Assembly (NCBI GenBank): GCA_920105625.2
Contig: OV050030.1
Location: forward strand, 209,544,325-209,608,324
Direction: 5' to 3'
DNA: 64,000 bases
Origin: Clusia tigrina
Taxonomy: Eukaryota; Arthropoda; Insecta; Diptera; Clusiidae
The notes under the pieces are model-generated. The model made no database searches and had not been told where the DNA came from. It saw only the letters and a program-made list of their open reading frames with translations. A program made the position numbers and the translations under genes. Of the stretch, positions 47,204-59,149 are shown piece after piece. How positions within the stretch are numbered: position 1 is the stretch's first letter; every line of letters begins with the position of its first letter.

Positions 47204-48852
47204 ATGAGTGTGGCTGACACACTTAAACAAAAAACAGCAACAAAAAGAAACGCAAATTTTTCTTTCGTCTCAAACGAAAACAACGGCAACTCCAAATTGC
47301 CGGTCGAAGTGACAGAGAGCACGATCTTGCTCTCCCGCTCTACTAGGTGCCAGCAATTCCCTACCTTGGAGTGTCCGCGCGACTCCCACTATGGAGTTTT
47401 ATCCACCAGTTACTACTTCAGCAACCACAATAACAACTCAAAGCTCCTCTACCACAACTGTAACACGGGTGACTGCGACGGTTACGATTAGCTGCAACTC
47501 ACCAATAATGGCAATCGGAACAACACCAATTTCATCAGCAACAACAAACACCCAAGTACAAAATATAAATATTAAAACCAGTAATAAAATTACCGAAAAT
47601 AAAAACACAAAACGAAACCGCGAAAAACAATCGCCAAACAAGTTAAATGAACAAAATACTAGTAACAAAAGACCGAAAAATAAAATGTTCAACACATCAC
47701 AAACATCACTCCAAAAATATTGGCTGAGCAGGCCTATCACTCCAAACACAAGAAACAGATTCGAACTGTTAGCAGTAAATGACAAAACGGACTCTCAAGA
47801 CAACAGTGAAGAACAAAGCAACAGTGGGACAAATGCGAACATTAATATACAAAAACCAGTTACGCAACGTTTACAAAAACCGCCTCCTATATATGTTCAG
47901 AATGTTGAAAATATAAAAGCCTTATCTGAAGCACTAATATATTGTACGAAATGAAAATTCTAAGCAAGAACGAAATAAAAATTCAACCAAAAAAATCCAC
48001 ACACTACACAAAAGTAATTGAATTATTAAAGCAAAAAGGGACAAAGTATTACACATTTCGACCAAAAATAAGCGAGGCTTTAGAGTGGTATTACGAAATA
48101 TGCACCATTCAACCGACACAGAAGACATTAAAAACGAATTAGCCGAACTAGGCCATGAAGTGACAAATATCCATAACATCCAAATAGCTAATGGTGCCAA
48201 AATAAAACAACCACTTTCACTATTTTCAATTGAATTGAAAATAAAAGATAACAATAAAGGCATATACGACATTACTCACCTCCTACACTGCAAAATTAGC
48301 TTTGAGCACCCCGACAAAAGAGAACAATTCCCCAATGCACAAATTGCCAAAAGTACGGCCACACAAAAAACTACTGCCAGATAGACCCGGTGTGTGTCAA
48401 ATGTGCTGGAAAATACAAGACAAACATGTGCACAATTAAAATCGATGCTGATAGAGTAAATATTAAATGCGTTCATTGCGGTGAAAACCACACGGCAAAC
48501 TACAGAGGATGTGCGATATATAAAGCTCTACAAGTCCATATATAAAGCTCTACAAGTTCATAGATACCCTACACTTCGCAAGAAAGAAACAAATGAACAA
48601 ATCAATATTGAAACAAACCAAAACAATCACAATACAAAAATAAATGGCCAGAAAATCATCTCTGGTATTTAATACGCTCAAGCTGCACAAATGGAAACAA
48701 TATCACAGGAGCCAAATCAAATAAAAAGCAACAGCAGCACATATGAAATAATATCAAACAATGACGATCTATCCGAATTAAAAATAATGATGAAACAACT
48801 AATAAATCAAATGACCAGTATGATGAACATAGTAACTATGTATGCAAAATAG
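47204..48852 (+). pseudogene. LINE J2 ORF1
   Basis: ATG 47204 opens MSVADTLKQKTATKRNANF; the frame shifts near 47400-47480. The next part is Thr/Ser/Asn-rich (TTVTRVTATVTIS), then TSLQKYWLSRPITPNTRNRF, KPPPIYVQNVENIKALSEAL, an RRM-like MHHSTDTEDIKNELAELGHE (48100-48160) and degraded knuckles (IKCVHCGENHTANYRGC, 48465-48515). It ends MMKQLINQMTSMMNIV with TAG directly followed by the ORF2 ATG. Four or more shifts. Confidence 0.85.
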
Positions 48853-51520
48853 ATGAACGCAGTAAATAAAATAAATTTGGCAATATGGAATGCAAATGGA
48901 CTGTCGCGCCATGAACTAGAACTAAAGACTTTCCTAATAAATAATTCAATAGATGTGATGTTAATCTCGGAAACACATGCTACTGACAAAACATATGTTA
49001 AATTCCATAACTTTGACATCCATTACACAAATCATCCTGACAACAAATCTCACGGTGGAACGGCGATCATTATAAAAAAAAATATGAATTACATTGAACT
49101 TGACGCATATAAAAAAGAAAACCTTCAAGCAATCACAATAGCACTAAAAGACTCGGAAAGGACAAATCGTAGTATCTGCTGTCTATTGTCCACCAAAATA
49201 TAACAACACAAAAGAACAATATCTAGACTATTTAAAAAAACTGGGGAATCGCTATTTAGCCGGATGTGACTATACCTCTAAAAATGTTTTATGGGGATCA
49301 AGGTTGGTAAACGCAAAAGGACGCGAGTTACTTAAAGATATACGATATAGTAATGGTCGATTCATTAGCACTGGTGAACCAACATACTGGCCAACAGATA
49401 CAAAAAAACAACCAGATTTAATAGACTTCTGCATCACAAAAAATATTCTTCATAAACAGCTGACTATTAAATTATGTTTAGAATTATCCTCAGACCACTC
49501 CCCAATCCTAATGACATTACTAGGATCAATAGAGACAAGACTTTTCTCAGGCATCTATAACAATAAAACTGACTGGAACAATTTTCGTCGAGCACTGGAA
49601 AAACAACTAAAAATAGATATACGATTAAAAACAAAAAATGAAATTGATTCCGCAATCGCATACTTCAATGATAGCGTCATCGAAGCAATCACAGCTTCAA
49701 CACCGAAGCTAACGTTAGCAAATACGGACACTACACCAGCGTTCATCAAGGGAAAAATTAAATGGAAAAGAAAGCTCCGGAAAACATGGCAAATCACTAG
49801 GAATCCGGAAGATAAACGCAACCTAAACAAGGCAACAAATGAATTAAAAATTTTACTTTAGAAAAACAGAGAAAAGGAACTAGAAAAACATATGCTGAAC
49901 TTGGGAACGACCACATCAACAAATTACTCTCTTTGGAAGGCTATGGAAAAACTCACTGGTGCAATAATACACAAACCTCCTATCAAAACACAAACCGGTT
50001 CATGGGCGAAAACAAGTAAAGACAAAACACTGGCCAAACATTTCCTTGAAATATTTACTAGCGAAATGGACAATCAAACCACTCAGCTTGACAATATAAT
50101 AAATATCCCCCAATCCAAAACAAAAAAGACGTCAGTGGCAGAAATCAAAAACAAAATTAAAAAATTAAAAGACAAAAAGGCGCCAGGATATGATCTGATA
50201 AGCGGGAAAATGCTAAAAGAAATGCCTGATATAGCTATAATATATATCCGAAATATATTTAACTGCATGCTAGACACTAAGTATTTCTCTCGCTTATGGA
50301 AAGTTGCACAGATAACAGCCATCAGCAAGCCAGGAAAAGATGCCACCAAAATAACTTCTTACCGACCTATCAGTCTATTGCCAATACTATCGAAAGTATT
50401 TGAAAGGATACTACAGCACAGATGAGAGCCAATCTTAACAACAAAAAATTTAATACCCAGCCATCAGTTTGGATTTAGAAGACAGCACTCAACTGTGCAA
50501 CAGGTCCACATGGTTGTAAAAAAAATCCTTGAAAGTATAGACAACAAAAAATACTGCGTAGCTGTATACTTGGACATTGCAAAAGCATTCGACAAGGTGT
50601 GGCACAAAGGACTTCTATATGAACTTAAGCGAATATTTCCACAAAATTATTATGACATTTTAAAGAGCTATATAAGCGAACGACAATTCTACATAAAATA
50701 TGACGAGGATTGCTCAGACATCCTACCAATGACAGCTGGAGTACCACAATGCAGCGTATTAGGACCTCTACTATACTTAATATTCACAGCAGATATACCA
50801 ATTCCAACGAAAAGCAATGCGATGATAGCAACATTCGCAGACGACAAAGTTTTAATGGCATCACACAATGACGAAAAAAAGGCAACAAATGCAATCCAAC
50901 ATATATTAGCCAATGTAGTAGCATGGTGTGACTTATGGGGAATAGAGATAAATAAAGACAAAACTGTACAAGTTGTATATACAAACAGAAAATCGACAAA
51001 ATACAGCCTAGCTATAAAGGGCAAAAAAATAAAAACTCACTCTGCTGCAAAATATCTTGGAATAACCATAGACGAAAAATTGACCTGGAAGCAGCACATC
51101 ATTAACAAGCGCAACGATGCAAAAAATAAGTACCGACAGTTAAGCTGGCTACTTGGACGAGCATCTAGACTATCTCTCTACAACAAACTAATAATATACA
51201 TCTGGAAATATGGAATCGAGATATGGGGCACAGCTAGCATATCAAACTTAAATTTAATACAACGAATGCAGTCAAGAATACTACGAACAATTATAAATGC
51301 TGAATGGTATATCCCGAACGAGGTTATACACCGTGACCTACACATTGAAACCATCAAGGACACAATCACAAAATGCAGCACCAAACATATACACCGACTG
51401 AGAGGCCATCAAAACCTGGAACTGCGTAGTGCAGCAGACACGGAGGGTGCAACTCCAAGAAGATTGAAGCGAATTACCCCTGCAGAACTTACAGGAAGGT
51501 TTAAAAAAATAAATACATAA
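48853..51520 (+). pseudogene. LINE J2 ORF2 (endonuclease, RT, C-terminal domain)
   Basis: ATG 48853: MNAVNKINLAIWNANGLSRH, DVMLISETHATDKTYV; frameshift near 49170; then GCDYTSKNVLWGSRLVNAKG, GEPTYWPTDTKKQPDLIDF, LSSDHSPILMT. The RT reads KKAPGYDLISGKMLKEMPD, ISKPGKDATKITSYRPISLL, SHQFGFRRQHSTVQQVH, YLDIAKAFDKVWHKGL, AGVPQCSVLGPLLYLIF and the catalytic IATFADDKVLMAS (about 50827-50866), then AKYLGITIDEKLTWK and SRILRTIINAEWYIPNEVIH. Only one frameshift and two in-frame stops (49859, 50423). The catalytic residues are intact, so it was active recently. Confidence 0.92.
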
Positions 51521-51720
51521 CAATAACAAAATAAATAATTAATTATAAACATAAATAAAATGATGGATAAATAGAGGAAATTTAATAAACAGATAAATAA
51601 AAGAAGTTCTTTTGGCATTGGCAAAAAGAGCATATTCAATCCAAACCTGCAAAAATATTACTTAATATTATTGTTATAGATTGTAATATATAGAGGAAGA
51701 AATTAAAAAAAAAAATAAAA

Positions 51721-51730
51721 ATTGTTACCA
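51721..51730 (+). repeat. Target site duplication, right copy
   Basis: attgttacca directly after the J2 tail; J1 ORF2 reading resumes here with IRNPRETGD. Confidence 0.95.
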
Positions 51731-53019
51731 TACGGAACCCCCGAGAAACTGGTGATATAGCGACGACAGTTACACATGTTAACTGGTTGAAATACAAGAA
51801 ATACCTCAGTGCCCATTGCACGGATAGCATGCTGTTAAGAACACTTGCAGACATAGATGGCTCTATTAGAAAGCTAGTTGCAATCCTCAAGCAAGCTGTT
51901 GAACATGCTACTTCTACCAATCGACAGGTCAGATACCATAGAATCCACTCTGTAAATGTAGAATGGCTAATGTCAGAAAAAAGAAGAGTTCGAAGAGAAT
52001 GGCAACGATACAGATCCCCGCAGTTAAAAATTAGGCTCAAAGAATGTACCAAACAGCTTAGAAAATTATTAGAATATAAAAAATCAGCATCTCTGCAAAA
52101 ATTTCTCCAAGATCTCGATGCAACGCCACAAACAGATTATTCGCTATGGCGAGCAACCAGAGGACTTAAAAAACCTGAGATATGTAAGCCCTCCCCTACG
52201 AACTTTAAGCGGAGCTTGGGCAGGAACTGATACTGAAAAAGGAAATCTTTTTGTAAACCATTTGGAAACCGTTTTCACTCCAAACATATCTGCTGATATA
52301 CTTGAGCTGCCAACAGTGGTCGCGGAAGCAGCGATTCCTCTGAGATTTAATATTCGGGATATTGAAACCGCTATTGCTGGCTTAAACCCGAGGAAAGCCC
52401 CAGGTAATGACAAAATCAGTAATAAGATGCATTTAGAACTGCCCCGTATAATAAGAAAAATAATTATTTTCATTTTTAATGCTATTTTACGCCTCCAACA
52501 GTATCCTACTGAATGGAAGGTTTCGTTGACTACCATGATACCAAAGCCCGGAAAAGACCATACGAAAGCAGAATCTTATAGACCTATTAGCCTATTATCT
52601 AACATGTCAAAACTATTTGAAAAACTACTTATGAGTAAGCTGACCCCCATACTAAATGAGAATGGATGCATTCCAGATCATCAATTTGGATTCAGAAGAA
52701 AACTTAGCACTATTGAACAAACACATAGACTTGTAGCAAACACTCATAAGCTATTTAAAAACTATTTAACTGGACGAAAATTTATCATCAAAGAAGGTAA
52801 TTTTCTAAGCCGCTCCGTGGTATGTCAAAAATTCGTGCATTCATAAAGATCTAAACGTCCCGATGGTAAAAAATGTGTTTTCAAAACATGTGACAACGTA
52901 TATTAAGAAACTTGAGTTCCACCCAAATCCACTGGCCCGCAATAATCTAAATTATAGAGGTCACACTCGGCTGAGAAGGAGAGACACCCTTGCTCTAAGC
53001 CGATTAGGCGAGACGTGAA
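51731..53019 (+). pseudogene. LINE J1 copy 1 ORF2, RT and C-terminal part with two deletions
   Basis: Continues the endonuclease with NWLKYKKYLSAHCTDSMLLR and EWLMSEKRRVRREWQRYR. The RT has LNPRKAPGNDKISNKMHLEL, TMIPKPGKDHTKAESYRPIS and DHQFGFRRKLSTIEQTHRLV. Against copy 2, the stretch containing FIDVSQAFDKVWHEG is missing after THRLV, and the FADD region is missing after EGNFLS (near 52808). The end (KFHP-like, CRGHTRLRRRDTLALSRLGE) reaches 53019. The two deletions remove the catalytic core. Confidence 0.88.
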
Positions 53020-53050
53020 AGACATTCACAGAAGCAATCGTAGAAACTAT

Positions 53051-54141
53051 ATTGTTATACCCTTTACCTTTAAAAAAGGTAAATAGGGTATACTAACTTT
53101 GTGCTTTTGAGAGGGGTTGCAATTTCAAGAAGGAGGCGTGGTAGGAATGGACATACGAGTATATATACAGATATGGTCAGAATCACTTTCTAAGCAATTT
53201 TGATTTTGTCCGTCCGTCTGTCCGTCTGTGGCCACTTTTTTTCTACACCGTTAGAGCTATCGTAATGAAATTTTGCAAAAGTGTAGCCTGCACAAAGATA
53301 CAGAACCAGATTGCTATATGGGCCGATTTGGAAAAAGACCACGCCTACCTCCCATATAAGGAACTTTTTCACATTTTTTAAAATGACCAACTTCGGCCCG
53401 ATTGATGGTATCGTATCGCAATTTGGCAGTTATGGAGATGTGGGTCCTACTAAACACTATGCAAAAAGTGGGCGGTATATATTAAGTGCCACGCCCACTA
53501 TTAAACAATATTAATAACTTAAGTTCTGGCGGAGATTTACGAACGAAGTTTTACTTGAAGGAACATGTGGACATAATGAAGCTATCTGCAACAAATGGGG
53601 CTGATCAGGAAAATGATCAAAATTAAAATTGGCCTACCTATGCTCGTATTGATGCTAGCGGAATAAAAAATTGCAGAAACATACATGGGATCCATAATAG
53701 TGTGTGTGCAGAATATGGAGATCATACTAGAACTGCCACGCCCACAGTTAGCCAAAAATCATTACAAGCTTCCTACTAAAGATTTAATAACGAAATTTCA
53801 CAGAAATGTTGTGGGTACTAACATTAAACACCACACAAAAAATGGGCGTGTTATTTCTATAGCCACGCCCACTATTGACATATTATTATAACTTTCGACC
53901 TACACAATATTTTTTGACGAAATTTTATATTGGTGGTTATATTGACACTACAAAGCCATACACAAGAAATGGGGTCGATATAATCAATTCAAGGTACCCT
54001 ACCAAAAATTACCGTTAGTATGCTCCTAATGATGATTTATGAAGAAAACTTCCCAATTGTTGAACTTGCACGCACAAGAAAAGGTAAAAGGTATTTTGTA
54101 GTCGGTCTAACCCGACTACAAACTACCCTTCTTCTTTACTC
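53051..54141. mobile_element. Non-autonomous element with hairpin ends in the J1 3' UTR
   Basis: J1 sequence breaks after gtagaaactat (53050) and resumes at gtttcgtctagcattgg (54142), while the inverted copy is uninterrupted, so about 1.09 kb was inserted. The left end has a hairpin (ataccctttaccttt against aaaggtaaatagggtat, 53056-53092), the right end an 11-bp perfect hairpin (tttgtagtcgg/ccgactacaaa, about 54093-54121). Inside are a tandem of tccgtctg (53205-53230) and three ccacgcccac boxes (about 53492, 53736, 53864). No coding capacity. The class is unknown. Confidence 0.75.
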
Positions 54142-54269
54142 GTTTCGTCTAGCATTGGCTGGACTTAATAATAAACAGTTTTAGAGTTAAGATTTGATTA
54201 CTTATTGTTAGTCCAATTTATATTGAAGATAAAATAAATAATAAATGAAAAAAAAATATAAAAAATTTG
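54142..54269 (+). other. LINE J1 copy 1, end of 3' UTR and A-rich tail
   Basis: Contains cttattgttagtccaattta and attgaagataaaataaataa, matching the complement of 59640-59700 in copy 2, then a mixed A tail. BEL resumes at 54270. Confidence 0.85.
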
Positions 54270-54718
54270 CTACTACGAAGTGTATCGCTGACCTACGAAG
54301 AACTCGAAACCATCGTCGTGGAGATCGAGGGAATTTTGAATTCTCGACCGCTTACCACAATGTCAACAGATCCAGATGACCTAACAGCGTTGACTCCGGG
54401 ACACTTCTTGATAGGCGAACCGTTAACTTCACAGATATAAAGGAACACGTCAGAATCCAAGGTATCCCTACAAACTAGATGGTGACTCACCTTAAATACG
54501 AGTTCTGGAAACGTTGGTCACACGAGTACCTTCACCAAATTCAGCAACGACACAAATGGAAGGGTCAGCACACTAGAGCCAAATACTATGGTAATCGTCA
54601 AAGAAGATAACTTACCAGTGCTCCAATGGCCTCTAGGGCGAATTGTTAAGGTATGCGAGGGTGACAATGGCTTAGGGCGACGTCAAAACACAAAGGGGCA
54701 TATTTAAAGGAGCAATTC
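54270..54718 (+). pseudogene. pol: BEL/Pao piece 3: integrase C-terminal part
   Basis: Reads SLTYEELETIVVEIEGILNS, RPLTTMSTDPDDLTALTPGH, FLIGEPLTS, then shifted YEFWKRWSHEYLHQIQQRH-like sequence, KEDNLPVLQWPLGRIVKV and GDNGLGRRQNTKG. These blocks are the C-terminal end of BEL/Pao integrases, which bind DNA. It continues piece 2 without loss. Confidence 0.85.
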
Positions 54719-55877
54719 ATGTCACCATTATACTCAGAACATGATGACGACATCCAAGTAGATCCAGAAGAGCAACCAGCGCCAAAAAGGAAACAAAAAA
54801 TACAAGCGATCACCAATGACTTAGCATTGCTACTAACAATAATGATATTACCGATATTATTGGGATCTCCAGTGCAAGTTAATCGTTTTGGTTCAAAACA
54901 TGGCATCCACTTCGAAAATATAGGATCAGTTGCTATTTCATCTACAGAATGGAATTTGCTCGTATACTACGATTTGAAACCCTATTGGACAGAAGCATCA
55001 GCGTTATTCAACGGTACCAGCACCCTACGTCAACTCTGCAGAAAGATTAAACAAAACCACATTTGTAGTCATCTAACCGACAGCTTCGATCGACTTGAAG
55101 CCGTATTGCGTATAGATAATAATCTATTAAGTAGTCGCAACAGGAGAATGGCAATAAATTTCGTTGGGATCCTGGCACATTCACTATTTGGCGTATTAGA
55201 TTCAGAGAATTTCAAAAAGATGTCAAGGACGATATTAAATGCCAAGGAAAAAGAGTCTAATCTGTTACATCTGCTAAAGAATCAAACATCCATCATTGAT
55301 TCCATGCATTGATTCATGCACCACCTTTCTTGCCATAAATTCTTCTCGCGATCAATACCTGTGAATTAGCTCCGACGACTTTGCATCATGTGAGCTGATC
55401 CATCAAAATGAATACGTATGCTCAAATATGTCAATCCGATACAGCTATGACGCCGAGATGTGTTCTTGCGAAATCAATTTGTTTAACAACAATACTCAAC
55501 CAAATTGTAAACTGAAAACTGTGGCCAATAACATAACGTGGCTACTATTGAAGAAAAAAAATCAGTGGATTTATGCAATTCCGTCAACATCGCGAGCCAC
55601 TGCAGTTTGCGGAAAAGAAATCATCCCATTGGCACTGAAAGGCTCAGGACTACTGACACTTCAGCCAAAGTGCGTTCTAAACCGCCATTCAATCTCAATA
55701 CAAGGGCATGAATCTGTATCCAGTTCGTTTACAGCTTCACATACAAGCCTAGGGAAAATTGCAGAATTATCAAATAGTGAACAAATAACCCCACTATTGC
55801 ATAAAATCAACGCGATCACTTACACAACACAAGTCAAGAATTCGCATATGACACATACTACAGGTAATGTGCAGTAG
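54719..55877 (+). pseudogene. env: BEL env-like gene, broken
   Basis: The first 198 residues (54719-55312) have a hydrophobic segment near residues 35-52 (LALLLTIMILPILLG), then STEWNLLVYYDLKPYWTEAS, and a basic site followed by a hydrophobic glycine/alanine-containing stretch (about 55140-55200), as in baculovirus F-like envelope proteins. After a frameshift the second part (55428-55877) has several Cys (AEMCSCEINLFNNN, KLKTVANNITWLLLKKKNQW). BEL elements with env include roo-like ones. The stop at 55312 and the frame loss make it non-functional. The 3' LTR is not found. Confidence 0.65.
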
Positions 55878-56500
55878 GATCTTGTATTGCGAAATTTCTG
55901 GCAATTTGAGGATTGGACTATCCATTTCTTTTATGGGGCTCCTCCACTGAGATTTTCCGATAGAGCAGGCAGCGTAAATTATAAATAGGGCGAATTTCAT
56001 TTTTACCTAGTTTTTTCGACTCTGGTTCCGGCTCTCAACTTTAAACAACTATAGAGGCAGAGGCACCTTGTCTTTGTTTTTGATATTTGTAATATATTTA
56101 ACAGAGAATCCTTCTTCATGTTGAGCCGGTTTTAGTTCATCCTGGCCGACTGATCAATTCCCCTGTTCACAAGTATCAGACCCTGCTGCTCTTCAGCTGG
56201 CAAGCGAAGTAATTTTTTTCCAAGAAGTTTTTTATTTTGCAGGAAACTTTCTTCATTTGCTGCTGTATCTTTATTTCATTGATTTTTCCCTTAAGTAGGC
56301 TGCAAACGTAGAAGCTGTTGCCTACAAGTTTCGCTAATTTTGCAACCAGATCATTACTTGCTTTTTTAAGTCCACGCCGAATTCGCATTACCTGCCTTAT
56401 TCCTTTCTTTCATCAAAGCGTTTCTTTCTTTGCCAATTGCACTGATTGCGTCGCTGTTGTAGCGGTGAGCGACGAACACTCATATGCTATGCCTTTGCTT
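55878..56500 (-). pseudogene. LINE E ORF1 5' half
   Basis: The minus strand has a start at 56484 (MSVRRSPLQQRRNQ), like MIVRRSPPPARA of LINE F. Further on come KNFLEKNYFACQLKSS (about 56180), KDKVPLPL, SKKLGKNEIRPIYNLRCLLY, ISVEEPHKRNG and CQKFRNTRSYCTL (about 55880-55990), the RRM-like to first-knuckle part of Jockey-type ORF1. Cut off at BEL env end. Confidence 0.65.
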
Positions 56501-57799
56501 ATATGTTTACCAGCTTCGGTCCTTTACATACAGAAAAGAAATTGTGAAATTAACAAAGCAGAACTGATTATTATGTTGAAAAAATAAATTGCACTGTTGT
56601 ATTAGCGTCTATATCGCGAACTTTAAAGAACTTATTCAATTAAACCCAAAAATCATCACAAGCACGGAGCACGTTTGAAATCTCGTCCGCACAATTTGTA
56701 AGCGGAACCTTGTACGAAGAATAATCATAAAAAATATTTTTAATGTCTATATCTTTTATCGGTTTTCTAGATATCAACAAAAAACTGAAAAATTGTCTTG
56801 AAAGCAAGTCAGCTTTAGGGGTCTTGTTGCACTGTGTAATTCATAAGTCGTCAATATTATCAATTACACAAGAATAAAATAAGACACTGTAAATAAAGAA
56901 AATACTGGCAACTGTATCTGCATTCTCTACTGCGCACTTCAATTGTTTTGGTATTCTGATGGACTCTGCGGCCTGAACTGTAACCTCACATAAATAGTAT
57001 TGACGACCTTAAATCCAATATAATAGAGTGATAATAAATGTATGTTAGTTTTGTGCTTGAACAGCTGACCGTTATAGAGGGACAATTGCAGTTCCACTAA
57101 AATCGGAGTCTATAGTTCGGGCTCACATTAAACGCATATGAAACAACTCTCAAAGGTAGAGTGCTTATATTAAACACTTTGAAAATTTGAGAAAATATCA
57201 TATGCAGACTTAAATAGCATTTTAAAAATAGTAATTTTAAAACCCGTGATTTGTCATGCCGATGATAAATATTCGCTAGCTAAAATATAATCAGAAACAT
57301 GTTTTTGACATTAATGGCAACAAGTAAACTACAATTTTCTTTTGGTTTGGAGTGAAACATTACCTATTCGAAGTGAAACTGATGGCCCGAGTTGCTATAG
57401 CGAAACATTAGCTTTAAATTAAAGTTAATGAATAATAAATACTCCTATTTGGAAACCTGACCCTTAAATTTTGATTCCATAGTGAATATTGTCACGAAAT
57501 TTTATTAGTTGGAGCGTGATGCTATATATTGTGATAGTACCGGTTCATTGTGGACTGTATCTCTGTGTAAACTTTTACTTGATAGTCACTCTCCCAGTTG
57601 TGTGTAGGTGTGCTGGAAACAAAGAAAAATATCGTGAATCTGTGTTTCAGTGCAGATGCTATTGTTGTTTAGTTCTTTCCGATTTGCTTATAGAAATTTG
57701 TTCTTCGGTTTGTATGCACTGTCACTGAGTTTAGTTTTATCGACTTTATGTGTTGTTCTGTGGACGTGTGTGCATGTCTATTCATTTTGTGACCATGTG
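56501..57799. other. No gene recognised
   Basis: Probably includes 5' UTRs of LINE E (minus) and LINE F (plus), which point away from each other here. An 79-residue Cys-rich frame at 57489-57728 (+) has no known motif. Confidence 0.4.
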
Positions 57800-58052
57800 T
57801 AAGACTTGCGTACGAACAGCGAAACGCGACGAACGTGTTTTCAATTTTTTATTTAAATTTTATTATTTTGATACTTATTTTGTAAAATGCTAAAAGTTAT
57901 CGCCTTTTGTTTTATAACTGAATTAAGAAAAGTTTAAATAAAAGTGAGGGAAAGAATTTAAAAAATTAAACTCTAAATTGATCAATTTTATTTTTGTTTT
58001 TATTTCAATTACATAGCAATGAAATTAACGTTATTCATAACATTCATTACAC

Positions 58053-59148
58053 ATGATCGTTCGGCGCTCTCCGCCACCGGCGAGAGCAGCCACAGCAAAC
58101 GCGAGTGTTAGTGACACAAATACATGGTCCTCCCTACTTGATGGGAGAGTAAATACTGTTAGCACTCAAACACAGCCAGCGCATGAATCGGCCCATGAAA
58201 ATCACATCACTACTTTATCCAAAAATCAATTTGCGCTACTCACAAATATATATGGTACAAATAATGAAAAACTCGAAAAGCAATGAAAACTACAACCCTA
58301 TCTTCGAGAACTCCAACACTGCTAAAATCCCTAGTCTGCAATCGGTCCCAACAATTTCCATGTAATTCCAATAACCAAGGGTAATATTCTTGGAACCAAA
58401 GTTCAAATTTACCACGAAAATAAATACCGCAAAATTGTGGAATACCTAGATTTAAAAAAAGAAGAAATATTATACTTACCAACTAAAAAGTGGTAAAGGT
58501 ATATCGGTAATTTTGAGGGGCATTGAATCTTATGTAGAAATCAATGAAATCTAGGAAGCACTGTCCCAAGAAGGATTTCAAATAAAATCAGTGTACAATA
58601 TACACGACAAAAATAAGATTCCACAATCATTCTTCCGGGTTGAACTACAGAAAGATAACAATTGAAGAACCCGGAAAATGTTTGCTCCAGTTCAATGTTA
58701 GAATCGCCAAGAATTTGGTCACACCAAAACATACGCATACTTCCCACTGCACTCATCTCAAAACTGTTCGAAGTCAGAAGAAGACACAGATGTTGAAAAA
58801 AGCAGTAATTGCGGAGAAAGCCATACAGCCTACTATTGAGGCTGCGCTGTATATATAAATATCCAACAAAAACTCATGCCACAACAAAGACAAATTAAAA
58901 AAGTAACTCCTACAAAAATCAGTTCTATTCCCATAAGCGAAACGGAACCGCGGGTATACTCTTATGCTAATATACTCAAAGGAAATCCTCCCTTAAACAA
59001 TTCAAATAAGCAAAGCCAATCGTTAGAAAAATCATTGCGAACATTCATGGCATCTATGACACAAATCATGTGCTCTATGCAAAATATGATGCAAGAAATG
59101 ATGCGAAATCAAAACAGGATATTACAATCTCTATTGTCAAAGCCATAA
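58053..59148 (+). pseudogene. LINE F ORF1
   Basis: MIVRRSPPPARAATANASVS opens the frame. It breaks near 58290; blocks in other frames are ITKGNILGTKVQIYHENKYR (58375-58435), LPTKKW, SVYNIHDKNKIPQS and degraded knuckles (CQEFGHTKTYA-like near 58700, SNCGESHTAYY near 58805). The C-terminal part is open from 58876: VYSYANILKGNPPLNNSNKQ and MTQIMCSMQNMMQEMMRNQN to the stop at 59146-59148. Confidence 0.75.
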
Positions 59149-59149
59149 A

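Larger units (their letters stand above)
47003..51720 (+). mobile_element. Jockey-type LINE J2, full length, nested in J1
   Basis: 4,718 bp from agaaagttttgaacagtgc to an A-rich tail, between exact 10-bp duplications. The 5' end (tttgaacagtgcagacg) is almost the same as that of J1, so both families share a promoter-like start. 5' UTR 47003-47203, ORF1 47204-48852, ORF2 48853-51520, 3' UTR 51521-51720. Confidence 0.95.
44539..54269 (+). mobile_element. Jockey-type LINE J1 copy 1, split by two nested elements
   Basis: Pieces: 44539-47002, 51731-53050 and 54142-54269, collinear with the inverted J1 copy at 59623-64000. It starts tttgaacagtgcggacg inside the BEL integrase and ends in A-rich sequence at 54269, where BEL resumes. 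A short duplication (tttg) flanks it. The RT core has two internal deletions. Confidence 0.88.

Noticed and set aside
53051..54141. Helitron-type non-autonomous element
   Set aside because: Hairpins are present, but no TC start and no CTRR end were found; left unclassified.
57489..57728. 79-residue Cys-rich frame as a secreted host protein
   Set aside because: No signal peptide with cleavage site, no known pattern, and it lies in the assumed 5' UTR region of LINEs.
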